The notes under the pieces: generated by a model
The model's database searches: none
What the model saw: the letters and a program-made list of their open reading frames with translations, nothing else
Told to the model about the DNA's origin: nothing
Program-made: the position numbers and the translations under genes
Part shown: in pieces, positions 7,961-17,172 of the stretch
Numbering within the stretch: the first letter of the stretch is position 1
Layout of the letters: every line of letters begins with the position of its first letter
NCBI RefSeq assembly: GCF_040783535.2
Contig: NZ_JBFONW020000001.1
Span: 1,054,001 to 1,118,000, forward strand
Reading direction: 5' to 3'
Source of the DNA: Aestuariibius insulae
Lineage (GTDB): Bacteria; Pseudomonadota; Alphaproteobacteria; Rhodobacterales; Rhodobacteraceae
Length of the DNA stretch: 64,000 nucleotides

Positions 7961-8896
7961 ATGACCCCCGCCATCGAAATCTCCGGCCTGAAAAAGACCT
8001 ATGCCGCCTCCGGAAAAGAGCCGCCGAAACAGGCGCTTAAGGGCATCGACCTCGATATTCCGCGCGGCTCCATCTTCGGTCTTCTGGGCCCGAACGGGGC
8101 CGGAAAATCGACGCTGATTAACATCCTCGCCGGTCTGGTGAACAAAACTGAAGGCACGGTGAAGATCTGGGGCTTCGATCAGGACGTCAATCCGCGCCAA
8201 TCCCGCGCCTCCATCGGGGTGATGCCGCAGGAGCTGAACCTCGATCCGTTCTTCTCCCCGCGCGGCGCGCTCGAGGTTCAGGCCGGGCTCTACGGCGTGC
8301 CGAAATCCCAGCGCCGCACCGACGAAATCCTCGAGCTGATCGGCCTGACGGACAAGGCCAACGCCTATGCCCGCTCCCTTTCGGGCGGGATGCGCAGGCG
8401 CCTGCTTCTGGGCAAGGCGCTCGTCCATTCCCCGCAGATCCTCGTCCTCGACGAGCCCACGGCGGGCGTCGATATCGAGCTGCGCAACATGCTCTGGCGC
8501 AATGTCCGCCGCCTCAACGACGACGGCATGACGATCATCCTGACGACCCATTATCTGGAGGAAGCCCAAGAGATGTGCGACGAGATCGCCATCGTCAATC
8601 ACGGCGAGATCCGCGCCTGCGATACCACTGCCAACCTCTTGGGGAGGCTCGATAAAAAGACGATGGTCATCCAGCCGAAAGAGGCGACAGCGGCCGAGAT
8701 CACACCGCCCGAAGGGGTCGAGATGGAGGGGCATCCCGACGGGCGGATCTCCTTCACCTACCGCACCAGCCACACCTCTGCGGACGATATCCTCGACGCG
8801 CTGCGCCGCTCGGGCGTCTCCATCCGGGACGTCAAAACCACCGAGGCGGATCTGGAGGACGTGTTCCTCGATCTGACCCGGGACGAGGCCGTCTAG
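7961..8896 (+). CDS. Orphan ABC-2 type ATP-binding protein (YadG/CcmA-like)
   Basis: A 311-residue ATPase with Walker A GPNGAGKST near residues 45-53, signature LSGGMRRRLLLGKAL, Walker B ILVLDEPTAGVD and switch His in LTTHYLEEA, then a C-terminal domain of about 90 residues. These are features of ABC-2 exporters of the YadG/drug-resistance ATPase type. AGGAAG precedes the ATG. The usual ABC-2 permease partner is not adjacent: the next gene is convergent, and the two stop codons share the CTAG at 8893-8896. The permease must therefore lie elsewhere, or the protein works with a non-canonical partner. Cytoplasmic, membrane-associated. Confidence 0.9.
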   Translation: MTPAIEISGLKKTYAASGKEPPKQALKGIDLDIPRGSIFGLLGPNGAGKSTLINILAGLVNKTEGTVKIWGFDQDVNPRQSRASIGVMPQELNLDPFFSPRGALEVQAGLYGVPKSQRRTDEILELIGLTDKANAYARSLSGGMRRRLLLGKALVHSPQILVLDEPTAGVDIELRNMLWRNVRRLNDDGMTIILTTHYLEEAQEMCDEIAIVNHGEIRACDTTANLLGRLDKKTMVIQPKEATAAEITPPEGVEMEGHPDGRISFTYRTSHTSADDILDALRRSGVSIRDVKTTEADLEDVFLDLTRDEAV

Positions 8897-9933
8897 GCGC
8901 GCATTGCGGCCTGCCCGCTAAAGCCCGCCAAAAGGCATTCGGCGTCCACCTCACCGATGCAGTCCCCGTCCTCGAGCACGCAAAGGCGCCCATCCTCTGC
9001 CTGCCGCAGCAGCTCTGCCGCATCGTTGAGAGACGCGCTCCCCTCGATCTCGCGAACAGGTCGCTCCGCCCGTTTCGGCGCCATCACATCGCGCACTGTC
9101 AGCACCGTCGACGGGTTCATATTCTGAACGAAATCAGAGACATACTCGTTCGCGGGATTGGCAAAGATATCGCGCGGCGTGCCGTGCTGTACGATGCGCC
9201 CGCCTTCCATGATCGCGATCCGGTCGCCCAGCTTGAACGCCTCATCCAGATCGTGGCTCACGAAAATGATCGTCTTCTTCAGCCGCGTTTGCAGATCGAT
9301 CAACTCGTCCTGAAGCCGCGCCCGGACAAGCGGATCAAGCGCCGAAAACGGCTCGTCCATCAGCAGGATCGGAGCCTCTGTGGCAAAGGCCCGCGCGAGC
9401 CCCACCCGCTGCTGCATCCCGCCGGACAGCTCGCTGATCTTCCGATCCGACCAATCCGAAAGTCCCACCAGCTCAAGCTGGCGCGCCACCTTCTCGCGCC
9501 GCTCGGCCGCCGGCATCCCGGCCAGCTCCAGACCCAGCCCGACATTTGCCTCGACACTGCGCCAGGGCAGCAGCCCAAAGTTCTGAAAAACCATCGAAAT
9601 CTGGCTTTGCCGTAGATGCCTGAGCGCCGCGCCTCTCGCCTTGGCGACATCGACGGCGCCAGATCCGTCATAGACCCGAACCGCCCCGCGCGTGACGGGA
9701 TTAAGCCCGTTGACAGCCCGCAACAGCGTTGATTTTCCCGATCCGGAGAGGCCCATCAGAACAAGCGTCTGGCCTTCTTCCACGGCCAAGGTGCAGTTGC
9801 AGACCCCCAGAACCTGGCCGGTCTTTTCCTGGATATCCGCACGCGACCGGCCCTCATCGGCCATCTCCAAAGCCGTCTCCGGCGCATTGCCGAACACGAT
9901 CGACACATTGTCGAGATCGACCATCACCGTCAT
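8893..9933 (-). CDS. choV: Choline ABC transporter ATP-binding protein
   Basis: A 346-residue ATPase of the ProV/OpuAA class. It has the typical N-terminal extension before Walker A (GLSGSGKST), the signature LSGGMQQRVGLARAF, Walker B ILLMDEPFSALD and switch His in FVSHDLDEAF. After the ATPase core comes a C-terminal part of about 80 residues (VREIEGSASLNDAAELL) that looks like a short CBS-type sensor region. The extension IVFGNAPETALEMADEGRSR is characteristic of the ChoV subgroup. It overlaps choW by 4 bases and is the last gene of choXWV. It energises high-affinity choline uptake. Confidence 0.9.
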   Translation of the reverse strand: MTVMVDLDNVSIVFGNAPETALEMADEGRSRADIQEKTGQVLGVCNCTLAVEEGQTLVLMGLSGSGKSTLLRAVNGLNPVTRGAVRVYDGSGAVDVAKARGAALRHLRQSQISMVFQNFGLLPWRSVEANVGLGLELAGMPAAERREKVARQLELVGLSDWSDRKISELSGGMQQRVGLARAFATEAPILLMDEPFSALDPLVRARLQDELIDLQTRLKKTIIFVSHDLDEAFKLGDRIAIMEGGRIVQHGTPRDIFANPANEYVSDFVQNMNPSTVLTVRDVMAPKRAERPVREIEGSASLNDAAELLRQAEDGRLCVLEDGDCIGEVDAECLLAGFSGQAAMRA

Positions 9934-10763
9934 CTGCGGCGCACCCTCAGCATCCGGTCCAGCACCACAGCAACGACCACGATCACGAACCCGCTTTCGA
10001 ACCCCAAGGCCGGGTTCACCTGATTGAGCGCCCGCACCACAGGAACGCCCAGCCCGTCCGCCCCGACAAGCGCGGCGATCACCACCATCGAGAGCGACAG
10101 CATGATCGTCTGGTTGAGCCCCGTCATGATTTGCGGAATCGCATAGGGCAGCTCCACCTTCCAGAGCGTCTGCAAACCTGTCGAGCCAAAGGCCTGCGCC
10201 GCCTCCAGCAGATCCTTGGGCGTCGAGCTGATCCCCAGATGGGTCAGACGGATCGGTGCGGGGATCACGAAGATCACCGTCGCGATCAGTCCGGGAACCA
10301 TACCGATCCCGAAAAAGACAATAGCCGGAATGAGATAGACGAAGGTCGGCAAGGTCTGCATCAGATCTAGCACCGGCCGGACCGCCGCGAAAAGACGCGG
10401 CCTATGCGCCAGCGCGATCCCGATCGGCACCCCGATCGACATGCAAACAAGGCAGGCCATCAGGACCAGCGTCAGGCTCTCGGTCGTCTCCTCCCAATAG
10501 CCCTGATTGAGCACGAAGAGAAACCCGACAACCACCAGAATGCAGGTCGTCCAACTGCGTTGCAAAACCCAGGCCAAGGCCGCGAACAGCGCAATCACGA
10601 CGAGCGGAGGCGGCGCCTGTAGCACCGTGATCATTCCGTCGATCAAGAACTCCATCGCCGGGGAGAACCGGTCAAAGAACCAAGCCCCGTTGATCTGAAG
10701 CCAGTCGAACACCGCCTCGGCCGCATCCCCGACCGGGATCTTGGTCTCTGTCAGCCACTCCAT
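9930..10763 (-). CDS. choW: Choline ABC transporter permease
   Basis: A 277-residue inner-membrane protein of the ProW/OpuAB class, with a hydrophilic N-terminal head (WLTETKIPVGDAAEAVFDWL) followed by several membrane segments. The EAA-like loop reads LGISSTPKDLLEAAQAFGST. The paired segments LMQTLPTFVYLIPAIVFFGIG and PGLIATVIFVIPAPIRLTHLG are conserved in betaine/choline permeases. It lies between choX (82 bases upstream) and choV (4-base overlap). It forms the transmembrane channel of the choline importer. Confidence 0.9.
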   Translation of the reverse strand: MEWLTETKIPVGDAAEAVFDWLQINGAWFFDRFSPAMEFLIDGMITVLQAPPPLVVIALFAALAWVLQRSWTTCILVVVGFLFVLNQGYWEETTESLTLVLMACLVCMSIGVPIGIALAHRPRLFAAVRPVLDLMQTLPTFVYLIPAIVFFGIGMVPGLIATVIFVIPAPIRLTHLGISSTPKDLLEAAQAFGSTGLQTLWKVELPYAIPQIMTGLNQTIMLSLSMVVIAALVGADGLGVPVVRALNQVNPALGFESGFVIVVVAVVLDRMLRVRRR

Positions 10764-10845
10764 CCCGGCGCTCCTGCCTTGATGCGGCCTGGCCGCATGG
10801 TGCTAAGGGACCGGCCCGGAGGCCGGCCCGGATGCAACGCGGCTC

Positions 10846-11772
10846 TCAGAGCCCGAGCGCTTCGCTCACCGCCGCCGCGCTGTCGCCGCCATCGACCGTG
10901 GTCACCCCGTCGAGCCAGCCCATCACAACGTCCGGATTGCCGGTCAGCCAGGCCTGCGCCGCCTCTTCCGGATCCTGCCGATCATCGAGGATCGCGCCCA
11001 TGATCTCGTTTTCCATCTCAAGCGAGAATTCGAGATTGTTCAGCAAAGCGCCGACATTCGGGCAGTCCTCGACATAGCCCTGACGCGTATTTGTATAGAC
11101 CGTCGCGCCGCCCAGTTCGGGGCCAAAGAAATCGTCCCCGCCGGTCAGATAGGTCAACTCGTAATTGGCATTCATCGGATGCGGCTCCCAGGCGAGGAAC
11201 ACGATCGGCTCATCCTTGCCGGAGGCCCGCCCGACCTGCGCCAGCATCCCTTGCTCAGAGCTTTCGCGCACTTCAAACTCCGACAGCCCGAACGCATCCG
11301 CTTCGATCATGTCCATGATCAGCCGGTTGCCGTCATTTCCCGGCTCGATCCCGTAGATCGTGCTGTCGAGCGCCTCGGCCTGGGCTGCGATATCCGCAAA
11401 ATCGGCGATGCCAAGCGCCGCGCCAGCCGCATTGGTGGCCAGCGTATATTTCGCGCCTTCCAGATTGGCGCGGACCGTGTCGACGGTTCCGGCCTCGCGA
11501 TAGGAGGCGATATCGGCCTCCATCGTGGGCATCCAGTTGCCCAGAAAGATATCCACATCCCCTTCGGACAGGGCAATATACGTCACCGGCACCGACAGAA
11601 CGCGCGTCTCGGTTTCGTATCCCAACGCGTCCAGAACCACCGATGTCGCTGCCGTCGTCGCGGTGATATCCGTCCAGCCGACATCCGCGAATGTCACGGT
11701 CTCGCATTCTGCCAAGGCCAGGCTCGTGGTGCAGAGCAGAGCGGCCGATGCTGCAGAAACCTTCGAAAACAT
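10846..11772 (-). CDS. choX: Choline ABC transporter substrate-binding protein
   Basis: A 308-residue periplasmic protein. The ATG at 11772 is preceded by AGGAAGGAAAG and gives a clean Sec signal peptide (MFSKVSAASAALLCTTSLALA, cut before ECETV). The frame upstream of it is not coding-like. Family marks include VTFADVGWTDITATTAATSVVLDALGY and IFLGNWMPTM; ChoX uses several aromatic side chains to box the trimethylammonium group, and suitable Trp and Tyr residues are present. It is the first gene of choXWV and is divergent from the flavoprotein gene at 12057, which fits choline or betaine catabolism. Regulation by a BetI-type repressor is usual in relatives, but no repressor gene is nearby. Confidence 0.9.
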   Translation of the reverse strand: MFSKVSAASAALLCTTSLALAECETVTFADVGWTDITATTAATSVVLDALGYETETRVLSVPVTYIALSEGDVDIFLGNWMPTMEADIASYREAGTVDTVRANLEGAKYTLATNAAGAALGIADFADIAAQAEALDSTIYGIEPGNDGNRLIMDMIEADAFGLSEFEVRESSEQGMLAQVGRASGKDEPIVFLAWEPHPMNANYELTYLTGGDDFFGPELGGATVYTNTRQGYVEDCPNVGALLNNLEFSLEMENEIMGAILDDRQDPEEAAQAWLTGNPDVVMGWLDGVTTVDGGDSAAAVSEALGL

Positions 11773-12056
11773 GGGTCTTTCCTTCCTGTTGTTGCCGATG
11801 CGCGGGCAAAGCCTCTGCCGGTCCGGCGAACGTTGCGCGCATCTCTTTGGTCGACGACACTTCAGGGCCAAAGCCCGCCGGGTGTCCAGTGCATGTCCAT
11901 GGGATAGCGCCAGCGCCGTCCCCGGAGATCACGCCAAAGGGAGGTCTTTGCGCCGCTCATGTCAACCGGAACCCTTAACAGGCGATTGACAGGACCGGCC
12001 AAGTTGGATGCGATATGCCCCGGCGCAGTGCCGATCCCGCGACAGGACAGATCCTT
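11773..12056. promoter_or_regulatory. Divergent promoter region choX / dehydrogenase
   Basis: A 284-base gap between divergent genes. On the + strand TTGACA at 11986-11991 is a good -35, but the -10 candidates (TGCGAT at 12009-12014, or GATATG at 12012-12017) are poor. CAGGACAG before 12057 is the ribosome-binding site. I found no clear operator palindrome. Confidence 0.35.
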
Positions 12057-14501
12057 ATGACCTCACCGCCATCCCATGCCCGCGCCGTCATCATCGGCGG
12101 CGGCATCATCGGATGCTCGGTCGCCTATCATCTGGCCAGGCTGGGCTGGACCGATGTCGTCCTGCTCGAGCGAAAACAGCTTACCTCGGGCACGACATGG
12201 CACGCCGCAGGCCTGATCGCGCAGCTCAGGGCCAGCCAGAACATGACCCGGCTCGCCAAGTACAGCCAGGAGCTTTACGGCCAGCTCGAGGACGAAACCG
12301 GCATCGCGACCGGCTTCGTGCGCTGCGGCTCGATCACCGTCGCTCTAACCCAGGACCGGCGCGAGGAGATCCTGCGCCAGGCCGCCATGGCCCGCGCCTT
12401 CGACGTCGAGGCCTTCGAGATGTCTCCCGCCGAGGTCGCCGCACGTTACCCGCTGCTGAATACAGATGGCGTCACAGCGGGCGTCTGGCTGCCGAAAGAC
12501 GGGCAGGGGGATCCCGCGAATATCGCCCTCGCGCTCGCCAAAGGCGCCCGCAACCGGGGTGCTCGCATCTATGAGCAAACCAAGGTCACCGGGATCCACC
12601 GCGACGGCAAGACCGTCACCGGCGTCGATTGGGAGACGGACAGAGAATCCGGCTACACCACCTGCGACATGGTGGTGAATTGCGCCGGCATGTGGGCCCG
12701 CGAGGTCGGGCACATGGCGGGTGTGAACGTGCCGCTCCATGCTTGCGAGCATTTCTACATCGTCACCGAAGCCATCGAAGGCCTGACCCGCATGCCCGTC
12801 CTGCGTGTCCCTGACGAATGCGCTTATTACAAAGAGGATGCGGGCAAGATCCTCCTCGGCGCATTCGAACCCGAGGCCAAGCCCTGGGGCAGGGAGGGCA
12901 TCCCCGACAGCTTTGAATTCGATCAACTCCCCGAGGATTTCGACCATTTCGAACCGATCCTCGAACAGGCCTGCGCCCGAATGCCGGTGCTGGAGAACGC
13001 GGGCATCCACACGTTTTTCAACGGTCCCGAAAGCTTCACCCCCGACGACGCCTACCATCTGGGCCTCGCTCCCGAGAGCACCAATGTCTGGGTCGCCGCG
13101 GGCTTCAACTCCATCGGCATCCAGTCGGCGGGCGGCGCCGGCATGGCGCTCGCGCACTGGATGGACACCGGCGAACGGCCCTCCGATCTCGGTGACGTGG
13201 ATATCGCCCGGATGCAGCCCTTTCAGGGCAACCGCCATTACCTGTTCGAACGCTCCAAAGAAACGCTCGGCCTCCTCTATGCCGACCACTATCCGTTCCG
13301 GCAAAAGGCCACGGCCCGCGGGATCCGCCGCTCCCCAATCCACCGCGAGCTTCTCGATCAGGGCGCGGTAATGGGAGAGCTCGCCGGGTGGGAGCGCGCC
13401 AACTGGTTCGCCAACCCCGGCCAGGACAGCGCCTATACCTATAGCTGGAAACGCCCCGCCTGGTTCGACAACGTTGCTGCCGAACACAAAGCTATCCGCA
13501 CAAATGTCGGCCTCTACGACATGTCCTCCTTCGGCAAGATCCGCGTCGAAGGCCCCGAGGCCGAGGCCTTCCTGAACCATATCGGAGGGGGCGACTTTTC
13601 CGTCCCGCCTGGAAAGATCGTCTACACCCAGTTCCTCAACCACTCCGGCGGGATCGAGGCGGACGTCACCGTCACCCGGCTGTCTGAAACGGCCTATCTC
13701 GTCGTCACGCCCGCCGCGACACGTCTTGCCGATCAAACCTGGATGGCCCGCCATATTGAAGGCCGTCGCGTGACCCTTACCGACGTAACGGCGGGTGAGG
13801 CCGTTCTCGCACTCATGGGCCCCAGATCGCGTGACTTGCTCACCCGCATCTCGCCCAACGACTTCAGCAACGCCACCCATCCGTTCGGCACGGCCCGCGA
13901 GATCGAAATCGGCATGGCCCTCGCCCGCGCCCACCGCGTCAGCTACGTCGGAGAACTCGGTTGGGAGATCTATGTCTCCTCCGACATGGCCGCCCATGTC
14001 TTCGAAACGATCATGGCCGAGGGCGCCGATCTCGACCTCAAGCTCTGCGGCCTTCACATGATGGATAGCTGCCGGATGGAGAAGGGCTTTCGCCATTTTG
14101 GCCACGACATCACCTGCGAGGATCACGTCATCGATGCGGGCCTCGGATTTGCCGTAAAAACCGACAAGCCCGATTTTATCGGCCGCGCAGCCGTGCTCAC
14201 CCGCAAACAGACCGGCCCGCAGTCGCGCCTCGTGCAGTTCCGCCTCACCGATCCCGAACCGCTGCTCTTCCACCACGAGCCGATCCTGCGCAACGGCGAG
14301 ATCGTCGGCCACCTAACATCGGGCAGCTACGGCCACCATCTGGGCGGCGCGATCGGCCTTGGATACGTGCCGAGCAAAGGCGAGAGCGCGGCGGACGTCC
14401 TCTCCTCCACCTACGAGATCGACGTGATGGGAGACCGGATCCCAGCCGAGGCCTCGCTCAAGCCGCTCTACGATCCAACGTCCGAGCGGATGAAGGCCTG
14501 A
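12057..14501 (+). CDS. Dimethylglycine/sarcosine dehydrogenase-like flavoprotein (DAO + GcvT)
   Basis: An 814-residue flavoprotein. It has an N-terminal D-amino-acid-oxidase type FAD domain (AVIIGGGIIGCSVAYHLARLG, then LTSGTTWHAAGL, where the His is the usual covalent-FAD neighbourhood), an FAO_M linker near 365-420, then a tetrahydrofolate-binding GcvT domain and the GcvT C-terminal barrel to the end. This is the architecture of dimethylglycine and sarcosine dehydrogenases, which pass the methyl group to tetrahydrofolate. The start at 12057 has AGGACAG upstream; the frame is open to 12015. Its position back-to-back with choXWV suggests a role in choline-derived betaine breakdown. Which N-methylated amino acid it prefers cannot be decided here. 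A paralogue of similar length is at 40657. Confidence 0.88.
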   Translation: MTSPPSHARAVIIGGGIIGCSVAYHLARLGWTDVVLLERKQLTSGTTWHAAGLIAQLRASQNMTRLAKYSQELYGQLEDETGIATGFVRCGSITVALTQDRREEILRQAAMARAFDVEAFEMSPAEVAARYPLLNTDGVTAGVWLPKDGQGDPANIALALAKGARNRGARIYEQTKVTGIHRDGKTVTGVDWETDRESGYTTCDMVVNCAGMWAREVGHMAGVNVPLHACEHFYIVTEAIEGLTRMPVLRVPDECAYYKEDAGKILLGAFEPEAKPWGREGIPDSFEFDQLPEDFDHFEPILEQACARMPVLENAGIHTFFNGPESFTPDDAYHLGLAPESTNVWVAAGFNSIGIQSAGGAGMALAHWMDTGERPSDLGDVDIARMQPFQGNRHYLFERSKETLGLLYADHYPFRQKATARGIRRSPIHRELLDQGAVMGELAGWERANWFANPGQDSAYTYSWKRPAWFDNVAAEHKAIRTNVGLYDMSSFGKIRVEGPEAEAFLNHIGGGDFSVPPGKIVYTQFLNHSGGIEADVTVTRLSETAYLVVTPAATRLADQTWMARHIEGRRVTLTDVTAGEAVLALMGPRSRDLLTRISPNDFSNATHPFGTAREIEIGMALARAHRVSYVGELGWEIYVSSDMAAHVFETIMAEGADLDLKLCGLHMMDSCRMEKGFRHFGHDITCEDHVIDAGLGFAVKTDKPDFIGRAAVLTRKQTGPQSRLVQFRLTDPEPLLFHHEPILRNGEIVGHLTSGSYGHHLGGAIGLGYVPSKGESAADVLSSTYEIDVMGDRIPAEASLKPLYDPTSERMKA

Positions 14502-14508
14502 CGCCTTT

Positions 14509-15159
14509 TCAGGTCCGCAACATCCTCAACCCTTGCGTGACATCCATCCGAACGGCAAGCCGCAGGCTCGGCTCGTCTCCGGCGCGCAGGGCCGCCAGAA
14601 TCAGCTTGTGATGATGCGGCGGCGCCGTCCGTTTTAGCTTGCCATAAAGCGCCCCCATCGTCGGCCCAAGCTGAAGCCAGACCGTCTCGGTTAGCGCCAG
14701 CATCGCCGGGGCCTGCGCCCTGAGATACAGCGCGCGGTGAAATTCGAGGTTCGTCCGGATATAGCCAGACGCATCCTTGCGCATGATCGCCTGCGCGATC
14801 GCGGCATTGATCGTCTCCAGCCGGTCGATCAGCGCGAAATGCGCGCGGGGCAGGGCGCGCGAAGCCAGTTCCGGCTCTAGCAAGGCGCGCAACGCGGCCA
14901 GCTCCTCGATCCGGTCGCTCGACAGCTCTGGCGTCGCCACCCGCCCCGAAGCTGACAGCGACAGCGCGCCTTCCGCCACCAGCCGCCGCACAGCCTCTCT
15001 TGCTGGGGTCATCGACACGTCAAAGGAGCTTGCCACCCCTCGGATCGTCAGCGCCTCCGCAGGCGCGATCTCCCCGTGCAGGATCTGGGTGCGAAGCGTT
15101 CTGTAGATGCGCTCATGCGCAGCGGTCGCTGGCGCGGGTGTCACGTTTGGCAGCATCAT
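14509..15159 (-). CDS. GntR-family transcriptional regulator (FadR/FCD type)
   Basis: A 216-residue regulator. An N-terminal winged helix (ERIYRTLRTQILHGEIAPAEALTIRGVA, then the recognition part SMTPAREAVRRLVAEGAL) is followed by an all-helical FCD ligand domain with metal-type His positions (FHRALYLRA, PPHHHKLILAAL). I chose the start at 15159 (ATGATG, with AGGGGCG just upstream); a longer frame to 15243 would run into the peptidase gene. It is convergent with the dehydrogenase gene, whose stop is 7 bases away, and may regulate that gene or choXWV. The effector is unknown. Confidence 0.88.
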   Translation of the reverse strand: MMLPNVTPAPATAAHERIYRTLRTQILHGEIAPAEALTIRGVASSFDVSMTPAREAVRRLVAEGALSLSASGRVATPELSSDRIEELAALRALLEPELASRALPRAHFALIDRLETINAAIAQAIMRKDASGYIRTNLEFHRALYLRAQAPAMLALTETVWLQLGPTMGALYGKLKRTAPPHHHKLILAALRAGDEPSLRLAVRMDVTQGLRMLRT

Positions 15160-15191
15160 CGCCCCTGATCTGAAGGCAGAGGCCGCCTGCG

Positions 15192-15884
15192 TCAATCCTC
15201 GAACCGGTAAAGATGCAAGGCTTCCCCATGCGTCCGAAGCCACCCGCGCTGGACCTGAAATCCTGGATAGATCGCCTCGACCGCCGCCCAGAACCGGGCG
15301 GAATGATCCATATGCACCAGATGCGCGACCTCATGGGCCGCCACGTAGTCCAGCACATCGGCAGGCGCCATCATCAGCCGCCAGGAAAACATCAGATCCC
15401 CCCGCGACGAACACGACCCCCAGCGCGAGCGCGTATCGCGCAGCGTCAACCGCCCGTAAGGTCGCCCGATCCGCTCCGCATAGTCATCGCATGCCGCCCG
15501 TAGCCGCAGATCGGCCTGCCGCTTGAGAAAGGCCATCACCTGCCGCCCGGCATTCTCGTACCGCTCAGGCACCAGCAGCACACCATCCTCCAGCCGCGCC
15601 GCTCGAACCGGAGCGGACCGAACCGCCACCTCCGACCCCTCGAACGCCACAGTTTCCCCGATCCCTACGGGGCGAAAGACAGGCTGCGCCCTCAGATGAT
15701 CCTCAAGCCACGCCCGTTTGCCCTGCGCAAAGGATCGCGCCTCGCGGTCGCTGACCCGGCGCGGCACCGTCAGCGTCACCCGGCCGTCCAGCCCCGAGAT
15801 CCGAAGCGACATCCGTTTGGCCGCAGCCGAGCGCCGCAGCACGACATCGATAGGGGGGTTGCCAGCAAGGACAAGACGTCCCAT
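15192..15884 (-). CDS. YgjP-type M48-like metallopeptidase (DUF45)
   Basis: A 230-residue cytoplasmic protein of the COG1451/YgjP family. The zinc-protease motif HEVAHLVHMDHSARFW lies near residues 188-203, and the preceding core (YGRLTLRDTRSRWGSCSSRGDLMFSWRL) is diagnostic for the family. The start at 15884 is preceded by AGGAG. The substrate is unknown; some relatives are linked to type I restriction-modification loci, but no such genes are here. It is upstream of, and reads toward, the GntR gene, and is divergent from the FYDLN gene. Confidence 0.9.
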   Translation of the reverse strand: MGRLVLAGNPPIDVVLRRSAAAKRMSLRISGLDGRVTLTVPRRVSDREARSFAQGKRAWLEDHLRAQPVFRPVGIGETVAFEGSEVAVRSAPVRAARLEDGVLLVPERYENAGRQVMAFLKRQADLRLRAACDDYAERIGRPYGRLTLRDTRSRWGSCSSRGDLMFSWRLMMAPADVLDYVAAHEVAHLVHMDHSARFWAAVEAIYPGFQVQRGWLRTHGEALHLYRFED

Positions 15885-15997
15885 ATCGCGCTCCTGAACA
15901 ATGAACCGGACCGGGTCTTTGACACGATGCCCGGCTTATGGCAGGGGACGCCGATCCGCTGCAAGTGTACGAATTGATCCAGGAAGGGACCTTACCC

Positions 15998-16339
15998 ATG
16001 CCGAAGGAAGAATGGGGCACCAAGCGCCTGTGCCCGACGACCGGCAAACGCTTCTATGACCTGAATGCCAATCCGATCGTCAGCCCCTATACGGGAGAGG
16101 TCGTCGAGGTCGAGACAGGCAAGACGCGGACCATGGTCGCCGATGCCGAGGATGCACAGACCAAGAAGCTGAAGGCCAAGGAAGACGAAGACGAGATCGT
16201 TCTCGACGATGATGATGACGAGGAAGACGAGGCCGATGTCGATCTGGGCGATGATGTGCTCGAGGACGACGACGACGACGACGAGGTTTCGCTCGACGAT
16301 ATCGCCGACGTGGCCTCCGATAGCGACGAGGACAGCTGA
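15998..16339 (+). CDS. TIGR02300/FYDLN acid family protein
   Basis: A 113-residue protein with a conserved N-terminal zinc-ribbon-like half (MPKEEWGTKRLCPTTGKRFYDLN, then NPIVSPYTGE) and an extremely acidic Asp/Glu-rich C-terminal half from about residue 65. The start at 15998 follows AGGAAGGGA; an upstream in-frame start at 15938 lacks the family N-terminus. The family is common and conserved in Alphaproteobacteria and often sits next to a tRNA gene or aroA-type genes. Its function is not known to me. Here a tRNA-Ala follows 73 bases downstream on the same strand. Confidence 0.92.
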   Translation: MPKEEWGTKRLCPTTGKRFYDLNANPIVSPYTGEVVEVETGKTRTMVADAEDAQTKKLKAKEDEDEIVLDDDDDEEDEADVDLGDDVLEDDDDDDEVSLDDIADVASDSDEDS

Positions 16340-16412
16340 CGTTTTACACTTGATCTCGTGCGGGTCACTCGCATAGAGAACGCGAGGCGGCGTCTCAGGC
16401 GTCCGCCCGGTC

Positions 16413-16488
<76 letters not shown>

Positions 16489-16694
16489 AACACCTCATCG
16501 TTTGCAAAAAAGTGCCCTCGCAGCGGCAGAATGGACTGCCACGCCGTTGAAGAGACGGGGCTATCGCGTACGTTCATGCCCGACATTCTGTGAAATCATG
16601 GTCTAGTTTGGGCCCGTTCTACAGGGCTCCGCACGATAGGCGCATATCGGCGATGGATGCCCTCTGCCACGGTAGTGGCAAAGGACCTCTCGTG

Positions 16695-17159
16695 TCAGAG
16701 CGCCTTTCGGAAGATCACCTTATCGTCTCCCTCGGCCCAGAAATCTCGGATCCGCGCCTCTTCCTCATAGCCATTTTGCGCGTAGAACTTGCGTGTCAGG
16801 GCAAAGTCATCGGTGCCGGATGTGTCCACGATCAGAATACGCTGCCCTTGATCCGCCAGATGCCTCTCGGCGGCGGCGACCAGTGCAGCGCCCAGACCCT
16901 TGCCTTGCCGATCCGGGCGGACCGCAAGCGCGAGCATGTTCCACGTGCCATCCGCCAGATCTTCGGGGACCGTGTAGCACAGACCGACGGCCTCGCCCCC
17001 ATGCAGACAGGACAGCCAGAAGGCATCCGTCTCCCCTGCCAGGGCAGCGGCCAGCATGCCGGGAAGCATTTCGCTTGGAAACAGCTGCGTTCCGCCCAGA
17101 ACGGCCTGAAGATTCGGGATATCGTCCGAAGACGTCGGTTTGATGATTGGATCTGTCAT
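16695..17159 (-). CDS. yjhQ: GNAT acetyltransferase, probable YjhQ-type antitoxin
   Basis: A 154-residue GNAT-fold protein. The acetyl-CoA loop LAVRPDRQGKGLGAALV near residues 77-93 contains the Q/RxxGxG/A motif, and the C-terminal FYAQNGYEEEARIRDFW is typical of strand beta6-beta7. It starts 13 bases after the stop of a YjhX/TopAI gene in the same direction, the order of the E. coli yjhX-yjhQ module in which the acetyltransferase-like protein acts as antitoxin. The pairing is the main argument for that name; as a stand-alone sequence it is simply a GNAT of unknown substrate. Confidence 0.8.
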   Translation of the reverse strand: MTDPIIKPTSSDDIPNLQAVLGGTQLFPSEMLPGMLAAALAGETDAFWLSCLHGGEAVGLCYTVPEDLADGTWNMLALAVRPDRQGKGLGAALVAAAERHLADQGQRILIVDTSGTDDFALTRKFYAQNGYEEEARIRDFWAEGDDKVIFRKAL

Positions 17160-17172
17160 GATCTCAGTGTCC

